This document shows positions 18,424 through 27,058 of a stretch of 64,000 nucleotides of DNA, one piece after another. The DNA comes from Paenibacillus agilis. GTDB taxonomy: Bacteria > Bacillota > Bacilli > Paenibacillales > Paenibacillaceae. Each line of letters opens with the position of its first letter. The stretch's first letter is position 1. The translations under genes and the position numbers were made by a program. The stretch covers positions 496,001-560,000 of the forward strand of contig NZ_VNJK01000002.1 of assembly GCF_007786455.1 (NCBI RefSeq). Direction: 5' to 3'. The notes under the pieces were generated by a model that worked only from the letters and a program-made list of their open reading frames with translations, ran no database searches and was not told the origin of the DNA.

Positions 18424-19437
18424 CTAATTGTTGTAGCCCATGTTCAACAATAATTGCTTAATTTCTTGGTCAGCTTTATTTTTGCCCGTTACAAATTCCA
18501 TAGTGGATAATGAACTGGGAAGCTGCTGCTGGATAAAGGATTCAAAATCAACTGATGTTTTGAGGAGTCGGAGCTTACGTAATGAAGATAATTGCTCCAA
18601 TCCCGTCAAACGAGCTACGTTTTTGCAATTCCAAAAGGATAACTCCTCTAGCATCTTCATCTGGCCACTAAAGCTAACTTCATGCAGTTTAACCTGATCT
18701 TCAACCTTAAGTCTCGTTAGCGCCTGGAAATTTGCAATATTGGATAGGTCATGAAATCCACGAACTCTGGATATCTCCAAGTCGTCGATTTCATTCTCTT
18801 CAATTTCTTGAATATTTTCTCTACCACCTAGTAAAAGGCGGAAGTGCTTCAACTTTCTCAGTCGGTTTACAAAGTGCAGCGGATGCTTGCTGATCGAATG
18901 CAGCGCGAGGTAACTCAAATCCTGCAGATCGCCTATAGTATCTAGGTTTTTTACCTTGCCCCCAACATGCAATTGCTCCAGATGATTGAACTCTTTAAAA
19001 TATTGTAGGTTGAGCATTTTTTTCTCTGAATTGATCGATAACTCTCTCAGAGACCACAGCGTGTCTATACTCAGAATATCCGAGTTTTCTAGCTCGTATA
19101 TGCCGATGTGTAGAGCATACAAATGCTTTAGTGTGGCCAATACTTCGGTATTATGCGCCTGGGTGAGACTATTGAGGTGCAGCGATTTGACATGAGGAAT
19201 TCGCAAGAGCGTATGACCATCGAATGAAAGAGAATAGTGCCCATAAAAGCGTACACCGAAGTTTTCATCTAACCTCGCGCAAAGCTCGTCTACTTCCTCC
19301 AAGATAGAGCCATAAAAGTTCGGATGAGAGAACTGAACAATTACTTGGTTACCGTGGCGTAAATCTTGCTCAATCTGATCTCGGTCCAGTGCAGTTGGAT
19401 CGTTGATTAAAATTTTTCTCTTCCATATTTTCCGCAT
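18424..19437 (-). CDS. leucine-rich-repeat-like protein, immunity-type context
   Basis: 337 residues with about nine irregular repeats of the type LxxLxxLxL from residue 80 to 310 (for example HLEQLHVGG, LSYLALHS, MLEELSFWN, SLRKLRLLK). No signal peptide or membrane helix. The preceding ~75 residues have no recognised domain. AGGAGG precedes the ATG. It is 30 bases downstream of the SMI1/KNR4 gene; LRR proteins of this kind are common next to polymorphic-toxin immunity genes, which is the inferred role. Confidence 0.7.
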   Translation of the reverse strand: MRKIWKRKILINDPTALDRDQIEQDLRHGNQVIVQFSHPNFYGSILEEVDELCARLDENFGVRFYGHYSLSFDGHTLLRIPHVKSLHLNSLTQAHNTEVLATLKHLYALHIGIYELENSDILSIDTLWSLRELSINSEKKMLNLQYFKEFNHLEQLHVGGKVKNLDTIGDLQDLSYLALHSISKHPLHFVNRLRKLKHFRLLLGGRENIQEIEENEIDDLEISRVRGFHDLSNIANFQALTRLKVEDQVKLHEVSFSGQMKMLEELSFWNCKNVARLTGLEQLSSLRKLRLLKTSVDFESFIQQQLPSSLSTMEFVTGKNKADQEIKQLLLNMGYNN

Positions 19438-19467
19438 CTGTACAACCTCCTATTCACCAGACTCCCG

Positions 19468-19929
19468 TCAGCTGCGCTCGTCGATCAACTGCTCTAGGAA
19501 CTCAGCAAATGTTAAGGCATACGTATCGATCATATCATTCATGAGGTCATAACGTATGACCGGGAATTCACCTTGCTCATCTCTGGAAGCTGTATCAAAG
19601 TAGTAAAGTTCGTCGCTATCCGGTACAAACAAATCTAGCCTATTCGGAAACCGCTCTACCAACCAATCTTCCTCTTTATTCAGTCTATGCATATAAAGGA
19701 TGTCGGTATCAGCATACTCTCTGTGCTCTGGGGAACAGATGGTCAGAATATTTCCATCTCCCAATCGAGCATTTCCATAATGAATCAGCCACCAGCGATA
19801 AGACGGAGGTAGTCGGAATCCTAGCTCCTCCTCCACCTCAACGATCCAGCTCTCTTCTGCTCCATGTCCAGAGAACCATTTTAATGCGGAAGTCGTTTTC
19901 AACTTCTCAGCTAAACGTTCATACATCAT
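19468..19929 (-). CDS. SMI1/KNR4 family protein
   Basis: 153 residues. The motif EVEEELGFRLPPSYRWWLIHYGNARL is the SMI1/KNR4 core, followed by the typical LYYFDTASRDEQGEFPVIRYD strand region and a final helix. Bacterial members mostly act as immunity proteins against contact-dependent or secreted toxins. AGAGGGGATAAG precedes two adjacent ATG codons. No cognate toxin gene is visible. Confidence 0.88.
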   Translation of the reverse strand: MMYERLAEKLKTTSALKWFSGHGAEESWIVEVEEELGFRLPPSYRWWLIHYGNARLGDGNILTICSPEHREYADTDILYMHRLNKEEDWLVERFPNRLDLFVPDSDELYYFDTASRDEQGEFPVIRYDLMNDMIDTYALTFAEFLEQLIDERS

Positions 19930-19968
19930 CTTATCCCCTCTCTTATACCTATTTCATACCAGCAATCT

Positions 19969-20847
19969 TTAATCGGAACAGTACACCTCTCCAAAAAACT
20001 GCTTAGCGATCTCCCGATTGATCTTAAGTTGTCCGTTCCAAGCTGCCCATGGCATTTCCATATCCGAACGACCTTTCGTATTCGGAAGCTTTTCTTCTTG
20101 GCTGACCAAATATTCAAAATCTACCCAGTTATTAAAATGAGTCTGAACCAACGCATTTGGGATAACTCCTATCACAGCAAGCGAATTCAAGATCCCACGC
20201 TTCACGTATTTGTTTTTCGGCATGATTTTTTCCGCCGTCAGCCGCTTTTCGAATTGGCCCGGAGTCTCGTCTGGTCCCGAACGCTCTAGGCTGTCTAATA
20301 AATTCTGAAAAACTTTGATATCCTCTTCCGTCGGCTTGACTGGACGCTGCTCTGCCAATTCCTTTAAATCTAGTAGCGCTCCCCAAGGACTTGAACCATA
20401 CGTATTCCCTAAGTAGAGAACATAATGAAGGTAGGGAGTATTTTCCCAAAAGCCGTCTTTCTTATCTTTTGAAAAGGAACATATTTTGCATGACGCATAT
20501 CGATCTGCCTCCACATACTCATGATCCGGAATGTTCTGCATCGTATAATAACTAAGCAACGGTGAAAGCCCTCTAGGATAGCTCCCACCAACTCCTGCAA
20601 TAAAACCATCTATAATGCGTTCCCGATGCAGGCGACTGTCTTGTCTTAGCTTTATTAGTTCCTTAACGCAGGAGTCATGGGAAAGCAGCTCCAGACGATT
20701 AACCAGCCAATTCGTTCCTTTCAGCAGTTCTCTTTCCTGACCCGTTAATGAGCCTGAACTATATAAACGCACTCCATGTTCGCCATCGTATACAGCATTG
20801 GTTGGATGATAAAGTTTCTTTAGCGCACTCATCTTCTTTCTATCCAT
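19969..20847 (-). CDS. hypothetical protein in immunity-like island
   Basis: About 292 residues, soluble, no recognised family. It contains one CxxC pair (SCKICSF near residue 127), a GVGGSYPRGLSPLLSYY stretch and a tryptophan-rich end (MPWAAWNGQLKINREIAKQFFG). The ATG at 20847 has GGGGGA nine bases upstream; another ATG is three codons earlier. It lies 39 bases upstream of the SMI1/KNR4 gene on the same strand, so co-transcription is likely. Confidence 0.65.
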   Translation of the reverse strand: MDRKKMSALKKLYHPTNAVYDGEHGVRLYSSGSLTGQERELLKGTNWLVNRLELLSHDSCVKELIKLRQDSRLHRERIIDGFIAGVGGSYPRGLSPLLSYYTMQNIPDHEYVEADRYASCKICSFSKDKKDGFWENTPYLHYVLYLGNTYGSSPWGALLDLKELAEQRPVKPTEEDIKVFQNLLDSLERSGPDETPGQFEKRLTAEKIMPKNKYVKRGILNSLAVIGVIPNALVQTHFNNWVDFEYLVSQEEKLPNTKGRSDMEMPWAAWNGQLKINREIAKQFFGEVYCSD

Positions 20848-20970
20848 AACACTCATTCCCCCATGTGGAACAATTTTTTCAGGTAGTCATCAATGCGAAA
20901 ACGGTATGAACGGGTCTATCGATAAAATTAAAAATGGAGCTATCCTTGTACAACTTCATTTCTATACAGC

Positions 20971-21552
20971 TCATTTATTTTCTAAATGTAACTCATAGGC
21001 CTCAAATCGATTACCGAGATCTTCATCATCAGGTATCCACTCTGAATCACTCCATATAGACATGCCTATAAGTTCTGATAGCTTATCTACAGCCTGATAC
21101 GGGCTCATAATTTTTATGAATTCTTCAAAATCCTCCATACGGATATCCAACACTTCTTGCAGGTAGTCATCATGAAGACGCTCTTCTTTAAGCCCATATT
21201 CATCCCTTGTCCACTCTTCACAAAAAATTCGCTCTGCTTGAATGTCCCCCTGCTCAAAAATCGATAACTCAAATATCTCCTCATTGATATATCCAGCCGT
21301 CATCACGGGTTCTTCGATGAGCCGGGACAACACTTTACCGACCTTCTTCACCGTACCCCATACAAAATAATCTTGGAGTACGCTGATCCAGTTATCGTTG
21401 CTTTTGCTCACGTACATGACCGTTTTAATGGCTGGAGCCTCTTTTTTTAGCCCTAATATTTCTGCGTGCCCTTCTCCTAGCTCTCTTAATGCTTTGACGA
21501 CCTTCTCAACATTTGTAGATTTGATATGCAAATTTGCGAATGATCTACCCAC
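20971..21552 (-). CDS. hypothetical protein in immunity-like island
   Basis: 193 residues, acidic, no signal peptide. The first half has a beta-alpha-beta feel (FANLHIKSTNVEKVVKALREL, KTVMYVSKSNDNWISVLQD); the second half is helical and rich in Asp/Glu. The size and acidity resemble small immunity proteins, but no family is recognised. The GTG start follows AGGAGG by seven bases, a strong site. Confidence 0.65.
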   Translation of the reverse strand: MGRSFANLHIKSTNVEKVVKALRELGEGHAEILGLKKEAPAIKTVMYVSKSNDNWISVLQDYFVWGTVKKVGKVLSRLIEEPVMTAGYINEEIFELSIFEQGDIQAERIFCEEWTRDEYGLKEERLHDDYLQEVLDIRMEDFEEFIKIMSPYQAVDKLSELIGMSIWSDSEWIPDDEDLGNRFEAYELHLENK

Positions 21553-21866
21553 AGGATATCCTCCTCAAATAGCTTGTCTCATTAAGGTTTGATTCATGAT
21601 ATACATTATCCATATCCAATAGATCGGCTCTTAACATGTCTGTTATTCCCATTATATCGAACGTTTGTACTTAGTCTTCCTACTTTTCACCTGAATTTTA
21701 TAGTATTTTTTGCAGGGGTAGAGAAGTAGATGTGGTCGTTATAAGAAGACAAACTTCTAAATTATGAGTTCTACCCATAACTTGAATCAATTATATTTAC
21801 CATGGACTATTACAAGTTGTATGGCATGTAAAGCCTCGTCCTAATCATCTCTCATTAGGCAATAAA
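21553..21866. other. intergenic stretch without a visible gene
   Basis: AT-rich sequence between the acidic hypothetical gene and the terminator of the riboswitch gene. I see no supported ORF or RNA; it probably contains the promoter of the gene ending at 20971. Confidence 0.5.
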
Positions 21867-21893
21867 AAAGGAGCATGCCGCAGCAGCTCCTTT
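21861..21893 (-). terminator. intrinsic terminator after riboswitch-controlled gene
   Basis: AAAGGAGC (21867-21874) pairs with GCTCCTTT (21886-21893) around an 11-base loop, followed by a long T-tract on the minus strand. Confidence 0.85.
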
Positions 21894-21963
21894 CTTGTGT
21901 ATAGATGTCATGGATAAATCCTTATACGGGATCTCCTCTTCTATGCATGACTATTTTATATAG

Positions 21964-22422
21964 TTAGAACGAGAAGTAAGCTTGCGAATAATCAAAAAGA
22001 ACGGTCCGATTCAACCGTGATTTATTGCAATCCTGTCGCATGACCGGATTACGCAACTTGGATGCCAAATCCATTAAAGATGCCCGAGCAAGATTTGTTC
22101 TGGTTGGCCCCCAACATTTATTTTCCTTTTCTACAATTTCCAAAGCCACTGGGATGGAACGACCCTTTATTTCCATAAATACTTTTGCCCACTGAATGAT
22201 ATCAAAACGGCGACTCCCACTAGGAATAAAGTATTCTGCAGAACCTGATACATTTTGGCTAGAAATAATCATTAATCCACAAGTACCGTTACCGATGATT
22301 TCAATAATTCCGCTCTCGATTTTTTTGGTATCAAACTGATAGGTTTCAATATGATTAATTTTACATTCAGCTAAATCTTGCTCTATGTTTGTTTCTGGTA
22401 AAGGGTCACTTACTTTCTGCAA
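21964..22422 (-). CDS. hypothetical protein behind a c-di-AMP riboswitch
   Basis: About 152 residues, soluble, no recognised family. A beta-rich centre (IIEIIGNGTCGLMIISSQ) is followed by an AEYFIPSG...RRFDIIQWAKVFMEI block and a basic C-terminus. The TTG at 22422 is preferred because AAGGAGGAG lies six bases upstream; an ATG at 22440 starts only inside this binding site. The leader carries a c-di-AMP riboswitch with its own promoter and terminator. Known riboswitch targets (K+ and osmolyte transporters, wall hydrolases) do not resemble this protein, so it may have replaced the original target. Confidence 0.65.
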   Translation of the reverse strand: MQKVSDPLPETNIEQDLAECKINHIETYQFDTKKIESGIIEIIGNGTCGLMIISSQNVSGSAEYFIPSGSRRFDIIQWAKVFMEIKGRSIPVALEIVEKENKCWGPTRTNLARASLMDLASKLRNPVMRQDCNKSRLNRTVLFDYSQAYFSF

Positions 22423-22485
22423 AACTAACTCCTCCTTCATACCTGTTTGTTACGCTCATAAACCTTTTTTAGGCAAACAAAAAGA

Positions 22486-22525
22486 AGCCCTTTGAGTAGA
22501 GAACTCTTACTCTCGAACTTCTTCC
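22486..22525 (-). terminator. expression-platform terminator of the c-di-AMP riboswitch
   Basis: Directly after the aptamer, GAGTA...TACTC with inner pairs lies inside an outer AGAAG/CTTCT helix, followed by five T. c-di-AMP riboswitches usually switch genes off by favouring such a terminator when the ligand is bound. Confidence 0.7.
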
Positions 22526-22716
22526 GCTGAACGATCAAGCTGAAGAAAGCGATCGCGATTCTCTCTCATTGCGCTTACGAGGTTAGCTGTCGGATTCGGG
22601 CTTGAGAGACGCCCTACCCCAGCTTGCTTAAAACAAGCTAGGGATTCACCCCGTGAAACCATCTTGGTAAGATGGTTTCGATTGGTTCCCCCGTTTCCCC
22701 ATCAAGGAATTCAGCG
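22525..22716 (-). ncRNA. c-di-AMP (ydaO/yuaA) riboswitch aptamer
   Basis: On the minus strand the P1 stem CGCTGAA/TTCAGCG closes a ~190-base element. It contains the hallmark conserved blocks in order: ACGGGGGAACC, CGGGGTGAATCC, GGTAGGGC, and CCCGAATCCGACAGCTAACC followed by CTCGTAAGC. This matches the ydaO-yuaA class that senses c-di-AMP. It is transcribed toward the small unknown gene at 21964-22422. Confidence 0.94.
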
Positions 22717-22753
22717 TTTTGGAACATCATTCATGCTATTGCTGTTGTAATGA

Positions 22754-22783
22754 ATTGTACGATCTCATAAGTCGATATGTAAA
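22754..22783 (-). promoter_or_regulatory. promoter of the riboswitch transcript
   Basis: TTTACA (22778-22783) and TACAAT (22754-22759) on the minus strand are separated by 18 bases, about 30 bases before the aptamer. The rest of 22717-22932 holds no gene I can see. Confidence 0.65.
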
Positions 22784-22932
22784 ATTCAATAATGAATGGC
22801 ATATCCTTTTATTTCACTTTATTTGGTAATGAAATCGGATTCATTTTGTTAGATCTTATATTTTCTATATGATTGCTTCAATAAGCTGTGAGTATCTCCT
22901 TTTATCCGATGTTGGACTCGTCAGAACCTATT

Positions 22933-24336
22933 CTACTTATCTTCTTCAGCGTTAACACCCTCCGCTATTTCACGGGATATAAACTGCATGAACTTCGTGA
23001 AGTAGCGTCCGGAGGCCTCCCAGCGTTTAGAGTCCAAATAAGAAATGCTCTCACGCCCATACTGGTTAGGAGGCTGATAATGCTGAGAAACATATTTTTC
23101 ATTGTCTAATGTATAGAAATAGAAGGTTCCATCAGAAGTCTGAATTTCAATTCGGGCATCCAAATCGTCTCCATCCTCATCCGTATGCGCCTGACGAAAA
23201 CGATAATACTTGGAACCATCCCAGAATCCATCGTTCTCCTCTCCTGCCGGATCCAATGCCTTAATCTTGGGATGCTGCATCACTTCCTTCAATTCATGCC
23301 TATCAATGCTCGGCAAATACAGCTCGGACACATTGACGCAGGTCAGCAGCATAATCCAGTAATAGGAGATATCCTTTAGCTGCTCCTGCGGCTTATCGGT
23401 AATGTCCTCCCATATCGCTCCTTCATCCACCGATTTTCTTTGCAGACTAACCATTTGCTCTTCTTCTAAATAAATAAAATAATGATTATGGTCATCCTTC
23501 ATGTAAATGCTAGGGTTCCATCTTCCCCCCTCCGCATCAACATGCTCCCGATTAACTTTGAAGTAAGCACCTTGCTCCTCAAAATCAAAATAATGCTTGT
23601 CTTTCGGCATCAAGACAGATCGGGTCAGCTTCATTATATTGTCTTCATTGATCGTGCTATCGGTAAAGTATATCGGAACAGTTCTCTCTCTCTTGAGCCC
23701 CTCATTCAGATCTTTCAATGCTGAGCGGCCTTCTTTAAGAAGAGAAATAAGCATGCCAAACAAAAATCCGACCTCTTCGTCATCTATATCCAAAACATCG
23801 TCGACGAGCAATTCTCCTATGTCCACAGGAAGCTCTTGAAAAACGCCTTCCCCCTCCCAGATGTTTATCGTACATCTGGTCCACTGTTGTCCACTCGTCT
23901 TGATCCGGTATTCATCATCTTCGATTAACACCGTTGCATGTAGATTGCCATTAACAATGGCTTCCCCATGGTTGTAAGAGCCACACAAAATTTCTTCGAC
24001 CAATAAATCGCCCTGAACGTAGATTTCCTGACCACCCACAGCTATATTTTTAGCAGTTAGGTTCCCCATCACCATAAGCCCTATAGCTCCATCTGTATTT
24101 TCATTGTAGAGGTTGTCCACCGTAAGGTTCCCATCAATAAAAATAAGTATCGTCTCCTGCTGCTGCGGAAATGGCTTCTCCCAATCTAGATCGAGGAAAG
24201 GCAAGGTTAAATCTCCGTTATAGTAAGCCGCAATATGATCTTCATTAAAATCCTGATAGTGCTGCACCCACCAGGAGCCCTCGGGGAACTTTTCTTTTAG
24301 CTGACTAAGGGATATGAATTGAAATGAGTCGCTCAT
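22933..24336 (-). CDS. beta-helix-like hypothetical protein (polymer-forming-like N-terminus)
   Basis: 467 acidic residues. From about 65 to 135 there are repeating short strands such as FIDGNLTVDNLY, LMVMGNLTAKNIAVGG, IYVQGDLLVEEIL and AIVNGNLHATVLI, which look like a right-handed beta-helix or bactofilin-like stack. The C-terminal 300 residues have no recognised fold. No signal peptide. TAAAGGAGAG precedes the ATG. Similar architectures are frequent in immunity clusters, which fits the neighbours, but function is unknown. Confidence 0.7.
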   Translation of the reverse strand: MSDSFQFISLSQLKEKFPEGSWWVQHYQDFNEDHIAAYYNGDLTLPFLDLDWEKPFPQQQETILIFIDGNLTVDNLYNENTDGAIGLMVMGNLTAKNIAVGGQEIYVQGDLLVEEILCGSYNHGEAIVNGNLHATVLIEDDEYRIKTSGQQWTRCTINIWEGEGVFQELPVDIGELLVDDVLDIDDEEVGFLFGMLISLLKEGRSALKDLNEGLKRERTVPIYFTDSTINEDNIMKLTRSVLMPKDKHYFDFEEQGAYFKVNREHVDAEGGRWNPSIYMKDDHNHYFIYLEEEQMVSLQRKSVDEGAIWEDITDKPQEQLKDISYYWIMLLTCVNVSELYLPSIDRHELKEVMQHPKIKALDPAGEENDGFWDGSKYYRFRQAHTDEDGDDLDARIEIQTSDGTFYFYTLDNEKYVSQHYQPPNQYGRESISYLDSKRWEASGRYFTKFMQFISREIAEGVNAEEDK

Positions 24337-24469
24337 TGTTTCTCTCCTTTAAGCTTGTAAGTAATAAGAGCTTCACTTATTCCTAAATGCCTTCATCAGC
24401 TATTTTACTTTCTGTTTCCTCTATTGTAATAATCGTAGCTTGTACCTCAACCTACCCTTGAACATACAA

Positions 24470-24517
24470 GAAAAAGCGTGTAGATCTGTACCTAATCGGT
24501 AAACGCTCTACACGCTT
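24470..24517 (-). terminator. intrinsic terminator after chemoreceptor gene
   Basis: A perfect 11-bp stem (24474-24484 with 24507-24517) is followed by TTTTTC on the minus strand. Its loop carries TACCTAATCGGTAAACGC, nearly the same as in the terminator at 10705-10742. Confidence 0.9.
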
Positions 24518-24570
24518 CATTCTATTTTGCTTACAATTGTAATTCGCTATTGTTCATTTCTAACCCGTTT

Positions 24571-26613
24571 TTACACTTTAAATCTCTGTACTACATCGTT
24601 TAGGGATTGTGCTACATGAGCTTGTTCTTGTGCAGTTTGCGCAATATGCCTCATGCCATCATTCGTATCCGATATACTGCCTTGTATCTCTTCTGTATTT
24701 TCCGAGGTTCTTTGTGCGATACTAGCCATATTTTCAATAGCTGCTGTTATCTCTTTAATCGTATGTGAAACATTGTCGGACATGTTCGCAATATCATCGG
24801 ATATTAGCCTTATATTATCAGCATCTTTATTGTATTTACTTCCTGTATCATGTAAAAGATCATAATCTGCCATGACTTGTTTATTAATAAATTCCAATAT
24901 CCCATTTGCATCATGCGTTAGATCGTTAAAGGCTTTTTGTGTCTTTTCAATTGTTTCATGGATTTGTAAAGCAGTACGCTCAGATTGCTCGGCTAATTTT
25001 CGTACTTCCTGGGCTACTACAGCAAATCCTCTTCCACTATCTCCAGCTCTCGCCGCCTCAATGGTTGCATTTAAAGAAAGCAAATTTGTTTGGCTAGCAA
25101 TATTGGCGATAGCGTCTGCCATTATTTTTACTTCGCTAACGACTTTTCCATTTTCAATGGCTGCAAGAATCGCTTTTTCCTTTTCTTCATACAACCTTTT
25201 GGTATGCTCAATCGATTGTTCTGCTGTATGGCTAATGTGGACAGCTCTTTCTTTGATTTTGATCGCTTCTTGATTACTATTTTGTGCAGTCTTAGCTAGT
25301 ACTTCTACATGGGCTGCCACTTCTTCTACTGAAGCACTTATCTCTTCACTGCTAGCGCTTGTATCTTGTGAACCCATTGCAATTTCTTCAGAAGAAGAGT
25401 TAATCAGCTCTATTTGACCCGTAACTTCCTCAAAAGTCGCACTTAATTCCTGACTCGTAACACTAACTTGTTCCGCGTCTCTAGCAATATCGCGCACGAC
25501 TCCTCTTAATGTCTCCGACATTTTGTTGAAGGCATGTCCGATATTACTTAACTCATCTTTCCCCGATACTTCGATGAAGCCAGTAAAATCTCCCTCGCCC
25601 ATTAATCGGCTCATATCTTCCAATTGTTTTAATCGATGGGTCAGCTTTTTTGTGTACATAAAAATAGCCGAACTAACAATCAGTATAGCGATAATGCCTA
25701 TTGCGGATAGAGTTCTTACTAATTCTTTCGAGGGAGCTTGTATTTCATCATTTGAAATAAAGAATGCTAGTTTCCAGCCCGCTGCTGTAACCGTATCATA
25801 ATATACTTTAGCATCGCCAAATTCACCTTCACCTTTAATAAAGGATTGGCCGCTTTCCGTTTGCAGCATTTCTCCCCCGAGTGTCTTAAGCGCCTCCCTC
25901 GAGCTGTCTTGAATATTATTTTTCATAATATTTTCTGGGACGATATCATGCAAAATCAATCCCTGTTTGCTCAAGAGCAAAGGTACTCCTGTTTCGCCAA
26001 CTTTAATGCCAGAGACCATATCCATGATCTCATCAAGACTCAAGTCTGCTGTAACCGTGCCTACAAATTCATTTTTATAATATAGCGGAGATATTGTTGT
26101 AACCATGGACACGCCAGAATTGGAATCGATATAAGGTTCCGTCCATGTCATTTCCCCATCTTTTAACGCTTTTGCATCGGTGTAATAATATTCTTTTGTG
26201 TAATCAATTTGATTGTAAGAATCGTCAACAGACATAACACCATCTTTTTGACTCACATAATAAGCTCGTCTACCAACCTGCGGGTCCAGCTTATTTGGCG
26301 CAAAAAAGACACCTACACCAAAGGTTTCATCATTCGTTGACAGTACCTTCTTCATTCTATTCAGATATTCTTCTTTTGTTAGTTTGGGGTTATCGTTAAC
26401 GCTCATTAAAAAGGTTTGTAGTGTCTTTTCATGAGCTAGAAACGATACATTAATAGTTTCTATTCCACTGGTTAAATTGGCTTGCATGGTCTGATCAAGC
26501 TGCGTTGTCACCATCGAGTTACTTTTAAAATACGACACCCCTGACATGACCAACACCGTTACAATGATGACGGGTAACAATAGACGTAGCATTTGACCTT
26601 TGATTGTATTCAT
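24571..26613 (-). CDS. methyl-accepting chemotaxis protein, dCache type
   Basis: About 680 residues: N-terminal membrane helix ([21 protein letters not shown]), a ~250-residue extracellular double-Cache sensing domain, a second helix ([20 protein letters not shown]), HAMP, and a long signalling coiled coil. The hairpin tip is [22 protein letters not shown], the universal CheA/CheW contact. It should relay an unknown ligand to the flagellar motor. AAAAGGTGTG precedes the ATG by about 11 bases; an in-frame ATG at 26658 is less likely. A sigma-D promoter lies upstream. Confidence 0.92.
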   Translation of the reverse strand: MNTIKGQMLRLLLPVIIVTVLVMSGVSYFKSNSMVTTQLDQTMQANLTSGIETINVSFLAHEKTLQTFLMSVNDNPKLTKEEYLNRMKKVLSTNDETFGVGVFFAPNKLDPQVGRRAYYVSQKDGVMSVDDSYNQIDYTKEYYYTDAKALKDGEMTWTEPYIDSNSGVSMVTTISPLYYKNEFVGTVTADLSLDEIMDMVSGIKVGETGVPLLLSKQGLILHDIVPENIMKNNIQDSSREALKTLGGEMLQTESGQSFIKGEGEFGDAKVYYDTVTAAGWKLAFFISNDEIQAPSKELVRTLSAIGIIAILIVSSAIFMYTKKLTHRLKQLEDMSRLMGEGDFTGFIEVSGKDELSNIGHAFNKMSETLRGVVRDIARDAEQVSVTSQELSATFEEVTGQIELINSSSEEIAMGSQDTSASSEEISASVEEVAAHVEVLAKTAQNSNQEAIKIKERAVHISHTAEQSIEHTKRLYEEKEKAILAAIENGKVVSEVKIMADAIANIASQTNLLSLNATIEAARAGDSGRGFAVVAQEVRKLAEQSERTALQIHETIEKTQKAFNDLTHDANGILEFINKQVMADYDLLHDTGSKYNKDADNIRLISDDIANMSDNVSHTIKEITAAIENMASIAQRTSENTEEIQGSISDTNDGMRHIAQTAQEQAHVAQSLNDVVQRFKV

Positions 26614-26727
26614 AGCTGTCTTCACACCTTTTCTGACTGAAAATAGTAACCGTGCCATACCATTTCGATATCATTGAGCTTCCTTCATTACTTATTTAAG
26701 AAAAGTAACATTATCCAATATAAATAT

Positions 26728-26754
26728 TAATCGGTATATTATTAAACAACTTTA
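26728..26754 (-). promoter_or_regulatory. sigma-D (motility) promoter of the chemoreceptor gene
   Basis: On the minus strand TAAA (26751-26754), a 15-base spacer and ACCGATTA (26728-26735) match the sigma-D pattern TAAA-N15-GCCGATAT. This is the expected class for chemoreceptor genes. The rest of 26755-27058 holds a weak hairpin at 26966-26991 and nothing else I recognise. Confidence 0.75.
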
Positions 26755-26965
26755 ATAGGTAAATGTGGATGATATAACTAAATTTGATTCATAAAAGATG
26801 AAATCTAATTACCTGTAAGAATCCAACTTATCATAGAGAAGCTTAAAACTACTTGGTCATCTGTTGATTAGTATGCGATACAGTCTAATACTATTTACGA
26901 CTACTACCTCCACCTTGTTTACCACTATTTATGGTGCGATTCTACGACCTGTCTGTAAACAGCAA

Positions 26966-26991
26966 ATGAGCCCCTACGATCTGGGGCTCAT
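26966..26991 (-). terminator. hairpin downstream of amidotransferase-like gene
   Basis: ATGAGCCCC pairs with GGGGCTCAT around an 8-base loop; the minus-strand T-tract is poor. Confidence 0.5.
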
Positions 26992-27058
26992 TCGAATCAA
27001 TCCATAATTTTATACAGGTGTTCTTTTTTTCAGTGAATTCATTATTTTCTTACGTATA

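Noticed and set aside
22761-22775. TCATAAGT in plus orientation, resembling the rlmH repeat core
   Set aside because: Only eight bases match, the orientation is opposite and it lies inside the riboswitch promoter spacer; chance is the simpler explanation.
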